Source: Quillaja saponaria | Lineage: Eukaryota; Streptophyta; Magnoliopsida; Fabales; Quillajaceae | Assembly: GCA_029379385.1 (NCBI GenBank) | Contig: CM055608.1 | Location: 19,776,350 to 19,840,349, forward strand | Reading direction: 5' to 3' | Length of the DNA stretch: 64,000 nucleotides | Shown here: positions 10,103 to 23,264 of the stretch, one piece after another | Layout of the letters: each line of letters opens with the position of its first letter | Numbering within the stretch: the first letter of the stretch is position 1 | Position numbers and translations under genes: made by a program | Notes under the pieces: model-generated | Told to the model about the DNA's origin: nothing | Databases searched by the model: none | What the model saw: the letters and a program-made list of their open reading frames with translations, nothing else

Positions 10103-10752
10103 GAATCCCTTGTTGATCCAATTACAAGATTCATCAACAACAGTAAGATGATTAACAATCATTACAGCTCCCAACCCCAAGGCTAGCATTGCAGCCTATG
10201 TCCCAAAGAAATGTCATTACCAATAGGAGAATTGAACCAATGTTTTTGAACGGCACTATTAACAGTTTCTCCATGGAGCAGTACATGGGTATAAGGGAAA
10301 AAAATTTATCTCGTGACCTGAACTATAATTTTGGCTGTCCTCTCAAGAAATCCAGAGGAAATAAATAAGTACTAGCAAAATATATCAGTGCTTTAGCTGG
10401 GCTAAGAAAAAAAAAAAAAAAAACATCTTAAAGAAACAGGTATTATATTTCCCACATGTCCATTGTCAGTCTCATTTCTTGACATAGGGCGTGTAGTGAT
10501 TCTCACATGCAAAATATACCTTCTCTAACTACAAAAAATTCAGCAACATGAAGGATGAGAGCAAAACCACCCTTCAAATCAAATTAATCCGTTATAAGAA
10601 AAATGGAAACAGTCTGGATTTAAAAATACTATCCCACCAGGCTTGAGGTCCATTCAAGCAGCTCCAGTAGTCCTTCTTTTATTATGAATGAACGCTACGG
10701 TGTTACCCATAATTGAGTAAAAACAAAAAACTAATCTTGTGTCGTCAACATT
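10103..10752 (-). other. 3' untranslated and downstream region of the phosphate carrier gene
   Basis: No coding sequence is seen. On the minus strand a polyadenylation-like AATAAA lies at 10678-10683, about 70 bases after the stop codon, so the 3' UTR is probably short and ends near 10650. A poly(A) run on the plus strand lies at about 10407-10423. Confidence 0.5.
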
Positions 10753-13342
10753 CTACACCTTTGCAAGCTCTGCAGCAGCCGGGGCAACACCACCAGTGGT
10801 AGGTCTACATGCAGAAAACAAAATTGCATTAGCACTTCAGAATAACATGATATAGAGTATATAGCCAAAATAGCGCTTTTGTCTCAGTTGCAAGAACTTA
10901 CAGCCCTACGAAAACTTTGAACGCATCATAAATTCCCCACTGAGCTCCAGTAAGAGTTCCAATCATAACAATACGTAGAGGTAGACCACGGGTAAAGAGA
11001 CCCCATAGACCAAGTTTCTTCACAGCCTGCATGATGCAGTAAACCATGTTAAAGAAACTTAACAGAAAAAATGACAAATGCCTCACAGTAAAACATTGCT
11101 AGTCTGGCACTCACATCACCGACAGTTGCTCCTTTGGCATTGTTGAGGAAAGAGACGAGATTGTCAGCAGGATGAGAGACAATAGCACAGAATACACCGG
11201 CCACGTATCCACCAGCAAAACTAACACCAAGTTGCAGGTTTTTGCTGCATTGGTCTTTTGGCGTGGGAATGGCATGCTTATAGATATTCTCCACAATGGT
11301 TTCAAAAGAAGCAAATTTCATCATTGTATCTGAAAGGAAGAACATTAATTAGGGGAAATCAAGTCATGTTACCAAGTTCCATTTCCTATGTCAACACAAT
11401 TGTCTTCTGATATCAAGAAAAACAATATAAAGACAATGCCAACATTAATTGGAGAAGGACATCCTATGAAACTTCTGCTCTCCACAACCAATTGAATAAT
11501 GATGATTGATGACAAATTCAACATAAAAAATTGCAACATTCATCAACAATGTCTTGATCGGTAACATACCCCCAAATTGGTATTGAACCCAGGAACACCC
11601 TGAACCATTATCTTCATTCAAGTTTTAGAATAACATTCTCAATCTCCAGTTAACGTTTCACTCTCATTCAAAGATTAAGATTTGACAAAAGGTTCCCAGA
11701 TGACAAGTCATGTAGGATTCAATCACTAGATGACCCTTGTCATAGTCAAGAAATGGTTTTACCTCAAGTCCTCAAGTCTTATGCATGTACATACAAGAAA
11801 ATATTCAACCAAATTCTTGTTTACAAATAAATTCTTTGATGAAACAATGAAAAGGAAAAATCAGAATCCATGTTTTGGGTAAGACATTTTTCCTTCAAGG
11901 TGAAGGGATAAGCAACATGACTGTTTTTTCTAACTGCCCTTTCTAGATCACTTACAAAAAACAAGCAAGAATATTCTTGTTAAAATTTACAGAACAAATA
12001 GAAAGATCCACAAAATAGCTTAAGGAGGAGGAAAATTATATATTTTGTCTTCATCAAATCCCTAGAAAGGTGGAACACTTTAGATTTAGCTCTTCATATT
12101 AGAAATGCATTCCAACATAACAACAGTGCATGATAAAAATGGGTCCAATTACCAATCCCCAAGCAGGAAAAACAAAAAAAAAAAAAAAAAAAAAAAGATG
12201 CTAAAATCTACAAAATGCACAGGTCAGATGAACATTAAACCAAACCCACTACATGATAACACAACGTTCACTAGGTGTGGGTACATGAGTAGTTGTACAA
12301 CAAGTTACTCCCCCAGTCTATCCACTAAAAAGGAATTAGTAGGAATTGAACTAGGAAGCAAGAATGGAGTTCAATCTGGAAATCCTTGTATTGAGAAAGA
12401 ATTTAATCTATGTAATGCATAACTAAAAAAGAAGAAAAAAATAAGTTTCTTACAATCATTGCAATCAAACATTTATACAACAATAAACCATAGGCTTAAT
12501 AATTGTATAATAAGACATTTAATAAAGAAAGGTTTGCCATAAGAGAAGATTATTTTCCTATCTCAACCGTTATCTAAAAGATAATTTTTACTATAATAAT
12601 CCAATTACAATGTAATAAGACATTTAACAAGGAAGGTTGATGGCCAACTTACATGGAATCTGGCGTCCCCAAAGAGGAACCAGTCCCTTGTACAGCCTGC
12701 AATTGTTAGATTATACATTAGGTATCACTTCTAGCCAGATGAAAGAGTTTAGAGAATCAACATGCATACCCAAGAGCTCCTTCTGATCTAACAAACTTGG
12801 GAAGTCCATCTGAAAGTCCTCTAGCAAAACCAGGCTGAGTTTGGACTCGGACCTTGACTGCCTCAAAGGGGCAAAGTGCAATATCAGCAATCACCTCAGC
12901 AGATGCAGAACCAGCAAGGTAGATCAAGGTCTTGTACTTGGCTGCATACTCTGGGCCAGCAATGTCAGAATAGTACTTCTTGAAGAACTCGTAGAATCCA
13001 AATTTGCAAGCACCCTGAGCACTGTAACCAAGCAAGGTAGGAACCCAACCCCTAAAGAAGCCCCTAACTCCCTGCTCCTTGAGCAAAACTCCAAATCCAG
13101 ATGAAATGCCTTTATACTTTGCAGGGTCAATCTGAAATCAATAATCTCACTGTTAGTTGATACACCCTAGTACACAAACAAAATGAAATCGAATCAGATA
13201 AACCATTTTTCCCAAAAAGTGCCAAGTAACATCAAAAGGGGACAATTTCTATTTCACACAAGAGTTAAAACAGTCAAATTCACAACATTAAATGATTTCA
13301 GGTTTTCACTTTGCATTATTCGTTATCAAAATGATCATATGG

Positions 13343-13380
<38 letters not shown>

Positions 13381-14247
13381 GAATTAATCAAAACGAAAAG
13401 GACATCATGAAACACTGGTTACAGTATGAATGCCTAACAGCAAAATCAATTCTCCGAGAAGTCCAAAACATAAACAACCTAAGCCACTTTCTAAGTTAAT
13501 TTACAATCAAAGTGCAACTAAGAAAAATAAAATTATATTGAAGAAAGAAAAGTCGTTTTCATTTGTAGACAATACAACGAACCTCTGAAAGCTAACGCTT
13601 CAACTGAGTCAACTGACAGTCATTTACAGAGAAGAGTCAATACACCGTGCAAAGGCCATAGATCAGCATAAACCAGTCCCTTTAATTGAAATGAAGAAAA
13701 GGAAACTGGTAAAGCAAAAATCGTCAAAACCAGTGAAATCATAGATCTAACCTAACCAAAATACAAACATAACACATACTCAGCGTAATGATTCAGACAT
13801 AGTGATACAAGTATAGAACAAGAAATTGAGCGCAGATCTAAACCATCAGCAAATTTAGCAACAATTCTACAAAATCAAAACAAAACCAGTGTTAAATTTT
13901 CCCGCAAGTGACAGATCGGGAGAAAACAATACCTGCATATTGCATTTGACCAAATCAAGAGGTGTGACCGCCATGTGAGTAAGACCACAGCTAAGGATTC
14001 CACCAGCTGTACAAGCAGCGTAGAAAGCAGGCGAGTACAACTCAATCTTGCCAGGTTCACTCGGAGCAGGAACTACGATGCTCTTCCTGGACGATACACC
14101 TTCAAAATTTGAAGAGGGTGAATTAAAGCTGCTAGGGCTTGTGTTAAACATTTTCTCAAGAGGTAGGGTTTTCACGGGCGAGGATGAAGAAGAGTAGAGG
14201 AAACTTGGGATCAAGGATTGACGGCGTGAGGTTTCTGGAAGAGCCAT
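10753..14247 (-). CDS. MPT3: Mitochondrial phosphate carrier (PHT3/MPT type), six exons, complete
   Basis: Imports inorganic phosphate into the mitochondrial matrix (H+ symport or OH- exchange), supplying ATP synthase; it sits in the inner membrane. Exons on the minus strand: 14247-13933, 13131-12770, 12696-12653, 11329-11115, 11026-10902 and 10804-10753. All introns are GT-AG, and the 1113 nt join in frame to 370 residues, close to the usual 360-375 for plant members. Residues 1-70 are a Ser/Pro-rich plastid/mitochondria-style N-terminal extension ([12 protein letters not shown]). Three mitochondrial carrier repeats follow, with signatures TPLDLVK (about 95-101), CPFEAVK (192-198) and SHPADNLVS (292-300); the last is the usual variant of phosphate carriers. 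The C-terminus is [12 protein letters not shown]. Start chosen by homology and exon 1 phase. The gene symbol is by family resemblance (Arabidopsis MPT3/PHT3;1); the exact orthologue is not provable here. No frameshift or odd residue seen, so presumably functional. Confidence 0.97.
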
Positions 14248-14400
14248 GGATGAGTTGAAAGCTAGGTCAAATGAGAGACTCCACGAAGACGAAAAGAGGG
14301 TCAGAAGCGAGAGATGTTCTCTCCCAATTTCTCGCTGCCAAACGCCTCTTGTGCGAAAAGCTGTGGTTTCCGGTTATATTGGGGAATGGGATAGGCAGCT
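14248..14400 (-). promoter_or_regulatory. 5' UTR and putative core promoter of the phosphate carrier gene
   Basis: On the minus strand the 90 bases before the ATG are pyrimidine-rich with CTCTCTC/TCTTCG phrases, as in many plant 5' leaders. A TATA-like AATATAACC lies at about 14373-14380, roughly 130 bases before the start codon. Assignment is by position only. Confidence 0.35.
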
Positions 14401-14841
14401 CTTTGCGTAATTTGTACACTGATAGATGCCAACTGGACAAAATGACCATGGAATTTGTCTGAATTACGATGCTGACATTCGTACAAGATGCAAAAACAGT
14501 AGAATTTTTTCATGGGAGTAGAAAACTTTTTAATATTTTTAGATTTGTGTTTCTATGAATTAATATTAATATTAACAGTAGGATGACATTTCTTTTAAAA
14601 ATTTAAATGCTAAAGGAAAAAAAAAAATTAATCCATTAAAAATCGAAATAAGAGATTAATAAATTTTGACAAGCTCATTAATTTTTAAATAATTAAAAAA
14701 AAATTAGACAATGTTTATATAAATTTCATAATCTACTAAATTCAATGTAGAGTTTTTGAAGTTCATAAAATTTAAAAAATCAATATGTAAAATTAAATTT
14801 GTGGTGAAAACAAAATTTGAATTTTCAGTCACTATTGATAA

Positions 14842-14873
<32 letters not shown>

Positions 14874-15290
14874 TTTCAATTCCAAAATCTTATATGCATA
14901 ATAAAAAAAATTAAATAATTTTATCGTATGTAGAATAATTTTCCTTAATATATTAAACTCGTAACAAAATAGTAAGTTTTAATGAAAAAAACTAAATTAA
15001 GAAAAAGGAAAAAAAAATGGGTGAAATTGAAGATTCACCAACAATAAGGAAAAACAAAAACAAAAACTTATTTTATAAAAAATAAAACAATAATTTTTTT
15101 TTAACAAACAAAGATAATGAGATACAGAGAGAATGAGATAAAGACAGAGTGTCTGAGTAAGTTTAAATCGAGTTTCTAATTTGATTGGACGCAAAAGTGT
15201 GGTAAGTTAAAATAAAATTTCACCATGTTTATGGCAATTTGAAGAAATGCATGCCTTAAATCTATTCCAAGTCAATAATCAAATTATTAT
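14401..15290. other. Upstream intergenic DNA
   Basis: Very AT-rich with no coding sequence. A (TA)n run lies at about 14841-14868 and A-rich runs at about 15000-15100. The upstream regulatory region of the phosphate carrier gene must lie partly here, but no specific site is convincing. Confidence 0.4.
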
Positions 15291-16423
15291 AAATAATCCT
15301 AGGTTATCAGTTCCAGCCTTAGTACAAAGTACTAGCAGCAACAAATGTGATTATTTAAATATAAAGATAAAAGAAAATGGAAAGGCAAAACAATGTAAAT
15401 GAAATGATAAATTCAATAAAAAGTAATTTGATTGATTGGTTTTTGAACCTCTTAAACGATAATCGAGACCAGTATTTATAACCTCTTAATGGTAATTTGA
15501 ATTTCAAACTAATGACAGGTCCTAAATAACCGAGACAAACAGTTTAGTAACTTCTCATTAATAACACTGCCTAACTACCACATTAAACCTCATATAATCT
15601 TTTGGTCTGCCATCCTAGCATGTCGTCCATTTACAAGTTAAGCCGATAGAAAATAAGTGATATGTTTCAACTCTCTCATACTTGACTCATATTTGGTGGA
15701 TACCAACTTTGACTTTTGGGATGTCAACAATACCCCTCCTTATAACCTTTTATTGAAGGGTAATATGGACTTAATCCAAAAGGTAGCTTTTAGAAACTTT
15801 CAAAATTAAAAAATATCTTGTTGCCAGCACTTAATGAGTTATAAGCCTGTATATTTCTCAGGTACTAAAATGTCTATGACACTTCAAACCAGTCATTTAA
15901 ATCCCATTAACATAATTTTAGCAATTTTACTTTCATAATCCCTTGAAAAGAAGTTGTGATTTTCAAGAGATTCAAACATTCCAAACCCCATATTCTGTCT
16001 TCCTTTACTCTCATCAATGGTGGCTTCCAAACCTTTAACCTCAAAATCTTCCACTAAAATTCCTTTTCCAAGAGACTCCAAGAATTACATTGGTTTTATT
16101 CTTTGTCTAAACACCTTTTATGGACTCCCTAACTCGCAAGTAAATTCTTCCTTTTCGATTAAGCATTATGATTTCTCATCCCCAATCATGGGTCTAGTGT
16201 TCAAAACTTTTCCACAATCTAAAATGAGCAAATTTACCCTTTAGCACTTAGAGAGACTCTTATTCTCTAAGAGCACCATGATTTCTTATTCTTTTCATAT
16301 CCAATATCTATTAGAACTTGACCCACTGAAGAATCAGATCTCTATTCTTGGGAAAAAAAATATTCTTTCATCTCATGAAAATCGCTTCTTAAACAAGGTC
16401 TATAGTACTTACTTAGACTCTCC
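15291..16423 (+). other. Leader-like region before the plant mobile domain remnant
   Basis: A phrase near 15728-15770 (caatacccctccttataacc...gaagggtaat) resembles leaders of some plant retroelements. The open frame at 16017-16244 (75 residues, SKPLTSKSSTKIPFPRDS) could be the N-terminal part of the same decayed gene, but I do not recognise it. No LTR or TIR was found. Confidence 0.25.
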
Positions 16424-17400
16424 TTGCAACTTATGGAAGCCAATATTAGGCTCATAACAGCTACATCTTGCTTTTGGTCTAAAAGCCACAATGTCTTCCA
16501 TTTCCTTTGTGGAATGAGTACTTTGATTATTCATGACATTACCACACTTTTCGATCTAAGAAGTACTAGAGAAGAGGTCAATGCCTTTATTGCTTCTAAG
16601 GAACTCTTAGAATTCAAAATCCTCAAAAAGAATGAATCTTATAGCAATTTCATGGATTTTCATCGACAAACCAATGCTAAAATATCTTATGAAGAACTTG
16701 TAGCCTTTCTTTTTATTGGCTCTGTAAATACATCTATTGTATTGCCATTGGCAGAATTGTACTTGTCGAATGCTTAGCTAAAAGTCACATTTATGCCATA
16801 GACCCTTTTATCCTTTCCAGCGTCTACCAGGCCTTAACTCCAAATCATTAAGAAAAGGAAGTATCATGGAAAGAAACTAGTTTTAGGTGGCTCAATCTGG
16901 TTAATCCAATTTTAGCTATTGGCTTATTTTCTAGAATTCAACTAGCATATCGTCCAATACGATGCTGATGTTAAGCTTGATTGTTATGATCAATGTGCTA
17001 TCCAATCATAATTCCACAGACTACCTCCTTCAAAGCTTTCTTCAAAAAATTTCATAACTCCGAATCATACTGATCGTAACTTTATGTCCTTCATTTACCG
17101 TACTTCCTGTGTTTCCATATGCAAGATTAAACCCATTAACATTCTTTTGGTAAAAAAGGATCAACGACAACCCATATCTCTTTAATTTTGTTAGGTCTCC
17201 AATGTAGGGATCTTCATTTTAAATGTTATCGTAAAGGTACAAATCATCAATATGGGATACAGATTTATGCTCCTTACTATTGTGCTCGCCAATTTGGTTT
17301 AACTCAATCAATTCTTGTCCTTGCTTTTTATATAGACATTCCTAAGTTCATCACCAAAACCCTCTTCAATAGATATATTGACATCACTTTTGATAGATAA
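16424..17400 (+). pseudogene. Plant mobile domain (PMD, aminotransferase-like) remnant
   Basis: The frame at 16424-16777 shows PMD blocks: CFWSKSHNVFHFLCG, the TLIIHDITTLFDLR block (MTPTLxDVxxLxGL-like), ISYEELVAFLFIGS, and LPLAELYLSNA. After a stop, about 16790-16850 continues in other frames (IYAIDPFILSSVYQALTPNH-like). A later frame at 17188-17400 gives IQIYAPYYCARQFGLTQ, the conserved YNPNRFARQFGF-like end of the domain. PMD proteins (MAIN/MAIL family) occur both as host genes and inside MULE and gypsy transposons. Multiple stops and shifts make this non-functional. Without flanking termini I cannot tell whether it came from a transposon or a host gene. Confidence 0.65.
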
Positions 17401-18450
17401 AATCTGTGATCTCCTTATCTAACCTAATGTTTATACCTTTAGCCTTTCATTGGATAACCCAGTCAAACCCAATTGCTCAAGGATTGATGAAAAATGTATA
17501 CAAACACATGATTGGCTAAATATTTCAAAGATATCACCAACCATTTACTTTCATATTATTAAGATTCTCTTACACCTTCTCAGCCTCATCAACTTTCCAT
17601 ACAAGATCAAGAGAGCAAGAAGTTATCATGGCTATAAACCAAAGGTACACTATGTCAAGTAATCATGAAATTCAAAAAGTTTTATAATATTAAATATACT
17701 ATAACAAATCTAACAACGACAAAAAATCCTTTTAACTCTTTTGCCAAAACTTGACCTTAAGTGTCGAAAAGAATTTAGCACATATCTTTCCACATTTCCT
17801 TTGAGATCGAAAAACTCTTTCGATACATTCTGCAACAAAATTTCTACTTGTATTCTACCTAAAAATATCAATGCTTCTTCTGGGAATTCTAGTAGTTTAT
17901 TTAAAATAAGACAAAAAGATTTTCAGCCTGAGGTAACTCTTTCTGAAAAATTATGAAACTAGTAAAAATCACTTAAAAACTCTATTCGATGGCTTGATTT
18001 GGGAAGTTAACCCTCCTAAAATTTTCTACAACAGACCCCTCGGTAAGTTTTTCATATAACAAGAATCATAGGTGCATCAATTAATCATACATTTAATTGA
18101 AAGCTAAGATTAGAATATTAACCCTTGAAACTTCTTTTGGTGCAGCTAGTGTGGTTGTTTAGTAGTGACACTTGGACCCTCATTCTTAATATCACAAAGT
18201 GTTGCTCCCAACCAAACACACAAAAATCCAATCAATAGAGGAAGCTAGCCAATTATCTAAGCTGTAATGATATATGAGATGAGGCTCGGGTATTTCATTA
18301 TCTTTAAGAAAAATTGTACCACCACGAAAGTTGCTCAACCGGTGCAGAGATCTTTCGATACGTTGCCCTTAGGATACAACAACCTAGCTACTATACTGTA
18401 TGTCTTTCAATACCTCAGAAAAGGAGACAAGTTCTCTCTGGCCACATATT
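17401..18450. other. Gene-free stretch before the copia element
   Basis: Open frames at 17450-17662, 17741-17956 and 18267-18479 are short and unrecognised; they may be tail debris of the PMD remnant. The sequence just before 18451 is the left flank of the copia element (atatt, the left target duplication). Confidence 0.3.
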
Positions 18451-19404
18451 TGTTAGTATTACTGTCCAAGAGTCAATAAATTGTTAGTTGTAATGATATT
18501 TTATTTGTATTTAATGTATGTAATATTATTTAGTAGGCATTCTTTATTATATTATTTAAATGAGATTTAGTACAACAATATATAAAATTCATAGAATGAA
18601 TATTGTGTATGCATAATTATGATGTTGATCATAATTATAAGATGTGATATACATAAAATATTATTCTAAAAATATTCCTAGTTAATGAATCATCAAGAAT
18701 ATAGATATTGATGATTTCTTGAGACTAGTATATATTTTGTTTTTCTTTTATAAAGAGAGTAATTATCTCATAAACTACAAGCATGACGATGCTAATACAA
18801 ACATATACATGTTTGTTAGTTGAACAAGTACACTGAATTAGCCCAGCACGAGAAACCATATGGAGTCTTTACTCACTTGTCAATAGAAGTTCTCTAAGTG
18901 CAGGTGGTATAAGTGATTATTTGATTTGAGATCATCTTATTATCTTATATGTGAATCTATGTGTTTTGATGTCATTCTCCTTATCCTCTAATAAGGATAA
19001 TACATTATTGATTATTGGATATGCAGTGAAGCATATAAAGGCAGATGAATGATTGTCAAAGAATTCATCATCCTCAGCAAAGAGAATGAATATCCAGAGG
19101 CCTCTTGAGACAAGTATATCTTGTCTCGGGAATCTTTGCAAAGTGAAAGATATCAAGAAAAGTGTTTTCTTGAATCTCTTTAAGGAACAAAACATAAACT
19201 TAGTTTCAAGTACTAATAAATTTAGAAAAAAAATAGGTTGTCACTAGAATTCATACCCTATGTCTATCTCGGGATACGTATAATAAAAGGGTTGAATACA
19301 AGATAACCAAGCACTGAAAGGTTTGATCAATAATCTTAACTTTGCTTGTACTTGGGTGGTTATGGTACATTACTAGATGCTAATCTTGATCTATACATTA
19401 CTAA
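18451..19404 (+). repeat. 5' LTR of the copia element, 3' part deleted
   Basis: Homologous to 23265-24155 with many substitutions and small indels: shared phrases include ccaagagtca, gcataattatgat, gagtctttactcac, cctcttgagacaagtat and tgtacttgggtgg. Homology stops near tgatctata at about 19404, whereas the 3' LTR continues for another 1.0 kb. Divergence between copies is clearly substantial, so the insertion is old. Confidence 0.85.
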
Positions 19405-19522
19405 AAGTATGGTAAAATTTAACTATACTTCGATAATCATCAGAAGCACATGGATGATAACGAACAAGCAGTACGTGATGGTGAATTCTATGTCACTAAA
19501 GCTTCAAAGGTAGCATCAAAAC

Positions 19523-20590
19523 ATGAATGCCCATACCATTATCATGCACTTGCAAGAGTTATATGATAAGCAAAGCAAAGTAGAAAGGTTCGAGGCATCC
19601 AAGGAATTATTCCGCTGTAAGATACAAGAAAGTTCTTCAGTAAATGTTCATGTATTGAAGATGATTGGGTATAATGACATATTGTCCCAATTAGGATTTG
19701 CCATGGACCATGAACTTTCAGTTGATTTGGTTTTATAGTCTTTGCCCAAGTCATTTCACAGGTTGTTATGAATTACAACATAAATAAGTTAGAAATAACT
19801 CTACCCGAATTACTTATAGTGTGTTTGGAACAAAATAAAAAATAGAATTCATTTTATTTTAAATAAATTATATAATTTAATTCATTTAAATTGAATTCTC
19901 ATATTTAAAATGAAAACTACACTTAAGAAATTCAGTGTAATTCTCTTATTTGGAACCAACGAAAAATTCATTTTAGTTTAAGTACTTTTCCTATACTATC
20001 CTAAATTTTTTTAATTAAAACTAGTATTGATAAACTAAAAATTTAAATACGGGTAGATTAATTGTTGTTCAATGAACAAAAAATAAGTTGAGAGGAAAAA
20101 CTTGTAATTGGTTAGATGAATATTTGTGATGAGGTGGTAGTAGCTCTTTATCGATTTATATAAGTGAAAAACATGTATAATAATAAGGATAAAAATGTCA
20201 TTTGAGGTGGATAAAATAATAACTTATCTCAAATGAATTTCACAAAATGAAATCTAATCTATTTAGTGTGGAATGCATAATTGAATAAAATATAGATTTC
20301 AAGTGAACTTCATTAAAAATCTACACCATTTAATTTGTTCCAAACACACTGTTAACATGTTGAAAACTATAGAGAGCAATATCAAGAAAGATAAAGCCTA
20401 AGTGATGTTGATAAGATGTTCTTCTAAACCCAAGTCAAAGGGGAAGAAGAAAAATTTTAAGACTAAGACTAAGGCCACTAACAGCATAAAAAGGGACAAG
20501 ACCAAAGCCATGTGTTTTCATTGTGGAAAAGGATACCATTAGAAAAGAATTGCATCACGTACTTGAGTACGTTGAAGGACAATGGACTTG
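19523..20590 (+). pseudogene. Copia gag remnant, interrupted by a MITE
   Basis: The frame starting at 19523 (MNAHTIIMHLQELYDKQS) is the UBN2-type copia gag core, with KMIGYNDILSQLGF and ELSVDLVL. It runs into the MITE at 19817 and resumes after 20351. The zinc knuckle CFHCGKGYH (C-x2-C-x4-H, about 20516-20540) is followed by a stop where the family has a residue before the final Cys. The N-terminal part of gag is missing. It would have formed the virus-like particle that packages element RNA. Confidence 0.85.
19817..20351. mobile_element. Tourist-like (PIF/Harbinger) MITE in copia gag
   Basis: 535 bp bounded by 16-bp terminal inverted repeats: tagtgtgtttggaaca at 19817-19832 and tgttccaaacacactg at 20336-20351, differing only in the outermost base. 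The flanking trinucleotide TTA (19814-19816 and 20352-20354) is the PIF/Harbinger-type target duplication. Interior is AT-rich and non-coding. The gag reading frame matches the family on both sides if the insert and one TTA are disregarded, so insertion post-dates the copia element. Confidence 0.92.
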
Positions 20591-20639
20591 GTGAAGCATT
20601 TACTTCAAGTGTGTTTGTGATTGAGGTTTACTGATGATT

Positions 20640-23250
20640 ATCCTTAACATAAACACTAAGAAACCCAATTTAGATAGTTTATAATCATCTTATTTTTGGC
20701 ACTATAGACTAAGTCACATAAATAAAACTATGATCACTAGATTACACCAAGGTGGACATTTAGATCCATTTGATTATAAATCATATAGAACATATGAATC
20801 TTGTCTATTCAAAAAGATGACCAATAAACCTTTCACAGGTATAAGGTCATGTACCACTAAGTTACTAGAACTCATACACTTTAATGTTTATAAACCAATA
20901 TCTATACATGCTAGAGGTGGATATTTTTACTTCATAGCCTTTACTGACTACAAATCTAGGTATGGATATATGTATCTTATAAGATACAAGTCTGAATCCT
21001 TCGAAAAGTTCAACGAATTTATGAATGAAGTAAAGAAACAAACTGGTAAGAGCATTAAGACACTTAGATCTAATCGAGATAGAGAATGCCTTAGCCAGGA
21101 GTTTTTAGACTATTAAAGGATAATGAGATTCTATTTTAACGAACTTCTCTTGGTACGCTATAACTCAATAGTGTATCCAAAAAAAAGAATCGTAGTTTGT
21201 TAAACATCGTAGATCAGTGATGAGTTATGATGACTTACCACTTCATTTTAGGGATATGCTTTTATTACTGCAATTAACTCCGAAATATGGTTCTATCAAA
21301 ATTTGTTGAATCTATATGAGATATTGAACAATAAAAAACCAATTATCTCACACTTGAGAATTTTGGACTGTCATGCTTATGTCAAAAGAATTTTGACTGA
21401 TAAGCTTGAAGCCAAGAGTGATAAATGCTTGTTTCCTAGTTATCCTAAAGAAATAAGAGGATACTATTTTTATCATCTAGAAGAACAAAATGTGTTTGCT
21501 TCGATAAATGCTATCTTCCTTGAAATAAGTAGTAAGAGTAAAGAAGAACTTGAAAAATTTAAGAAACCTAAAATGTGACCCACAATGGAACCCGAACTTG
21601 TACCACAAGAGTTAAAGGTACAAGAAATAGTTTAACACACACAACCGCTTTATAGGACTAGTTGGATATCTCAACCTCCAATAAGGTATGATTTTTTTAT
21701 AACGAATTAGAAAGACATTCCATTTATAGAGGATTATAAATGCAAGATGTCATGAAATTCGAAATAGACTCTATGTATGACAACAAAGTATGAATTTTGG
21801 TTGGTCCACCTAAAGGGGTTAACCCTATTAAGTGCAAATGGTTCTTTAAAAAAAAGACTTACGGATGACAACGTACAAACCTTCAAAGAAAGATTAGTGG
21901 CAAAAGGCTATAGGCAAAAACAAGGAATTGATTTTGATGAAACCTTTTCACAAGTTGCCATGATCAAGTCAATTCAGATTTTACTTGCAGTAGTTGCATA
22001 TCATGATTATGAGATATGACAAATAGATGTCAAAACCACTTTCCTTAATAGTTATTTAAGGGAAGATGTGTATATGACACAACCTGAAGGTTTTGAATCC
22101 AAAGGCCATTATAATGAAGTATGCAGGTTACAAAAGTCCATTTGTGGACTTAAGCAAACTTCAAAAAGTTGGAATATTCGTTTTGATTAAACCATAATGG
22201 CTTATGATTTCATTAAAATTGAAGATGAACAGTGTGTGTACAAGGTTAGTGGGAGGGAAGTAACATTCTTGTTACTGTATGTAGATGACATATTCCTAAT
22301 AGGTAACGATGTACCTATATTACAATTGGTCAAATTTTGGTTATTCGAAAATTTCTCCATGAAAGATATGGGTGAAGCAACCTATACATTGGGTATAAGG
22401 ATCTATAGAGACAGAGCTAAAAAGTTTCTTGGATTATCATAATCCATGTACATTGACAAGATGTTTAAGAGATTTTGCATGAATAGATCAAAGAAAGGGT
22501 TCTTGCCCATGTCATATCAGTGTACATCTTTCTAAAAGCATGTCTCCCTAGATAGAATTGGAAAGAGAACATGTGAATGGAATACCATATGCTTCCACAA
22601 TTTGTTTAATCATGTATGTCATGTCATGCACGTGCCTTGACATGTTGTATGTTTTAAGTGTTATAAGCAAATACTAGGCTTTTCAGGATAAAAAACACTG
22701 AAAGGCAATTAAGAACATCCTTAAGTAATTGAGAAAGACTAAGGATGCATTCTTAATATATGCAGCAACCGAAAACTGAAAGTTTATGCTAGCTTTCAAA
22801 TCGATAAGATGATTGCAAATCACAATCTAGACTCTTATTTACTCTTATGGAAAAGCAGTAGTTGGAAGAGTTTCAAGCAGGAAATAATGACAAATTGTAC
22901 AACCAAAATTGAGTGCATAGCTGCCTCCAAAGCAACTAAGGAGGCCATTTGGATAAATAGGTTCATAACTGAACTTGGGGTGGTTCTCGACATTGTTAAT
23001 CCAATAGTTATATTGTGATAACAATATGGCTATTGCACAGTAAATGAACCAAGATCTCTCTAGAAAATTAAAAAACATACTAACTCGGTATCACCTGATT
23101 AAAGAAATCATTGATATGATAGATATAAAGAAAGAGAACATTCTTATTGATGAGAATGTGGTAGATCCGCTTACAAAGCCCTTCCCACAGTGGAAGCACA
23201 ATCGTCACTTTGATCTAGTAGGATTTAGATGTCACAGTGATTGGCTCTAA
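20640..23250 (+). pseudogene. Copia pol remnant: integrase, reverse transcriptase, RNase H
   Basis: In order: pre-integrase zinc domain (about 20700-20840, KMTNKPFTG), integrase core (20850-21118), integrase C-terminal part (21303-21578, HLRILDCHAYVK), RT (21777-22442) and RNase H (about 22800-23250, ending PLTKPFPQWKHNRHFD). RT keeps the YVDD motif (LLLYVDDIFLIGN, about 22274). In the integrase the first two catalytic Asp appear changed: the T-D-V block reads FNV, and the S-D-R-G-G-E block reads SNRDRE. Many stops and frameshifts separate the pieces, and no protease is seen between gag and integrase. The whole is non-functional. Confidence 0.9.
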
Positions 23251-23264
23251 GCCTAGTAGGTGAT

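Noticed and set aside
12105..12422. 105-codon plus-strand ORF
   Set aside because: Lies in intron 3 of the phosphate carrier gene and contains a poly-Lys run from a poly(A) tract.
12841..13104. 87-codon plus-strand ORF
   Set aside because: Antisense shadow of phosphate carrier exon 2.
18932..19195. Minus-strand ORF, with a related one at 23713-23901
   Set aside because: Both are antisense shadows in the two copia LTRs; their similarity reflects LTR homology, not a gene.
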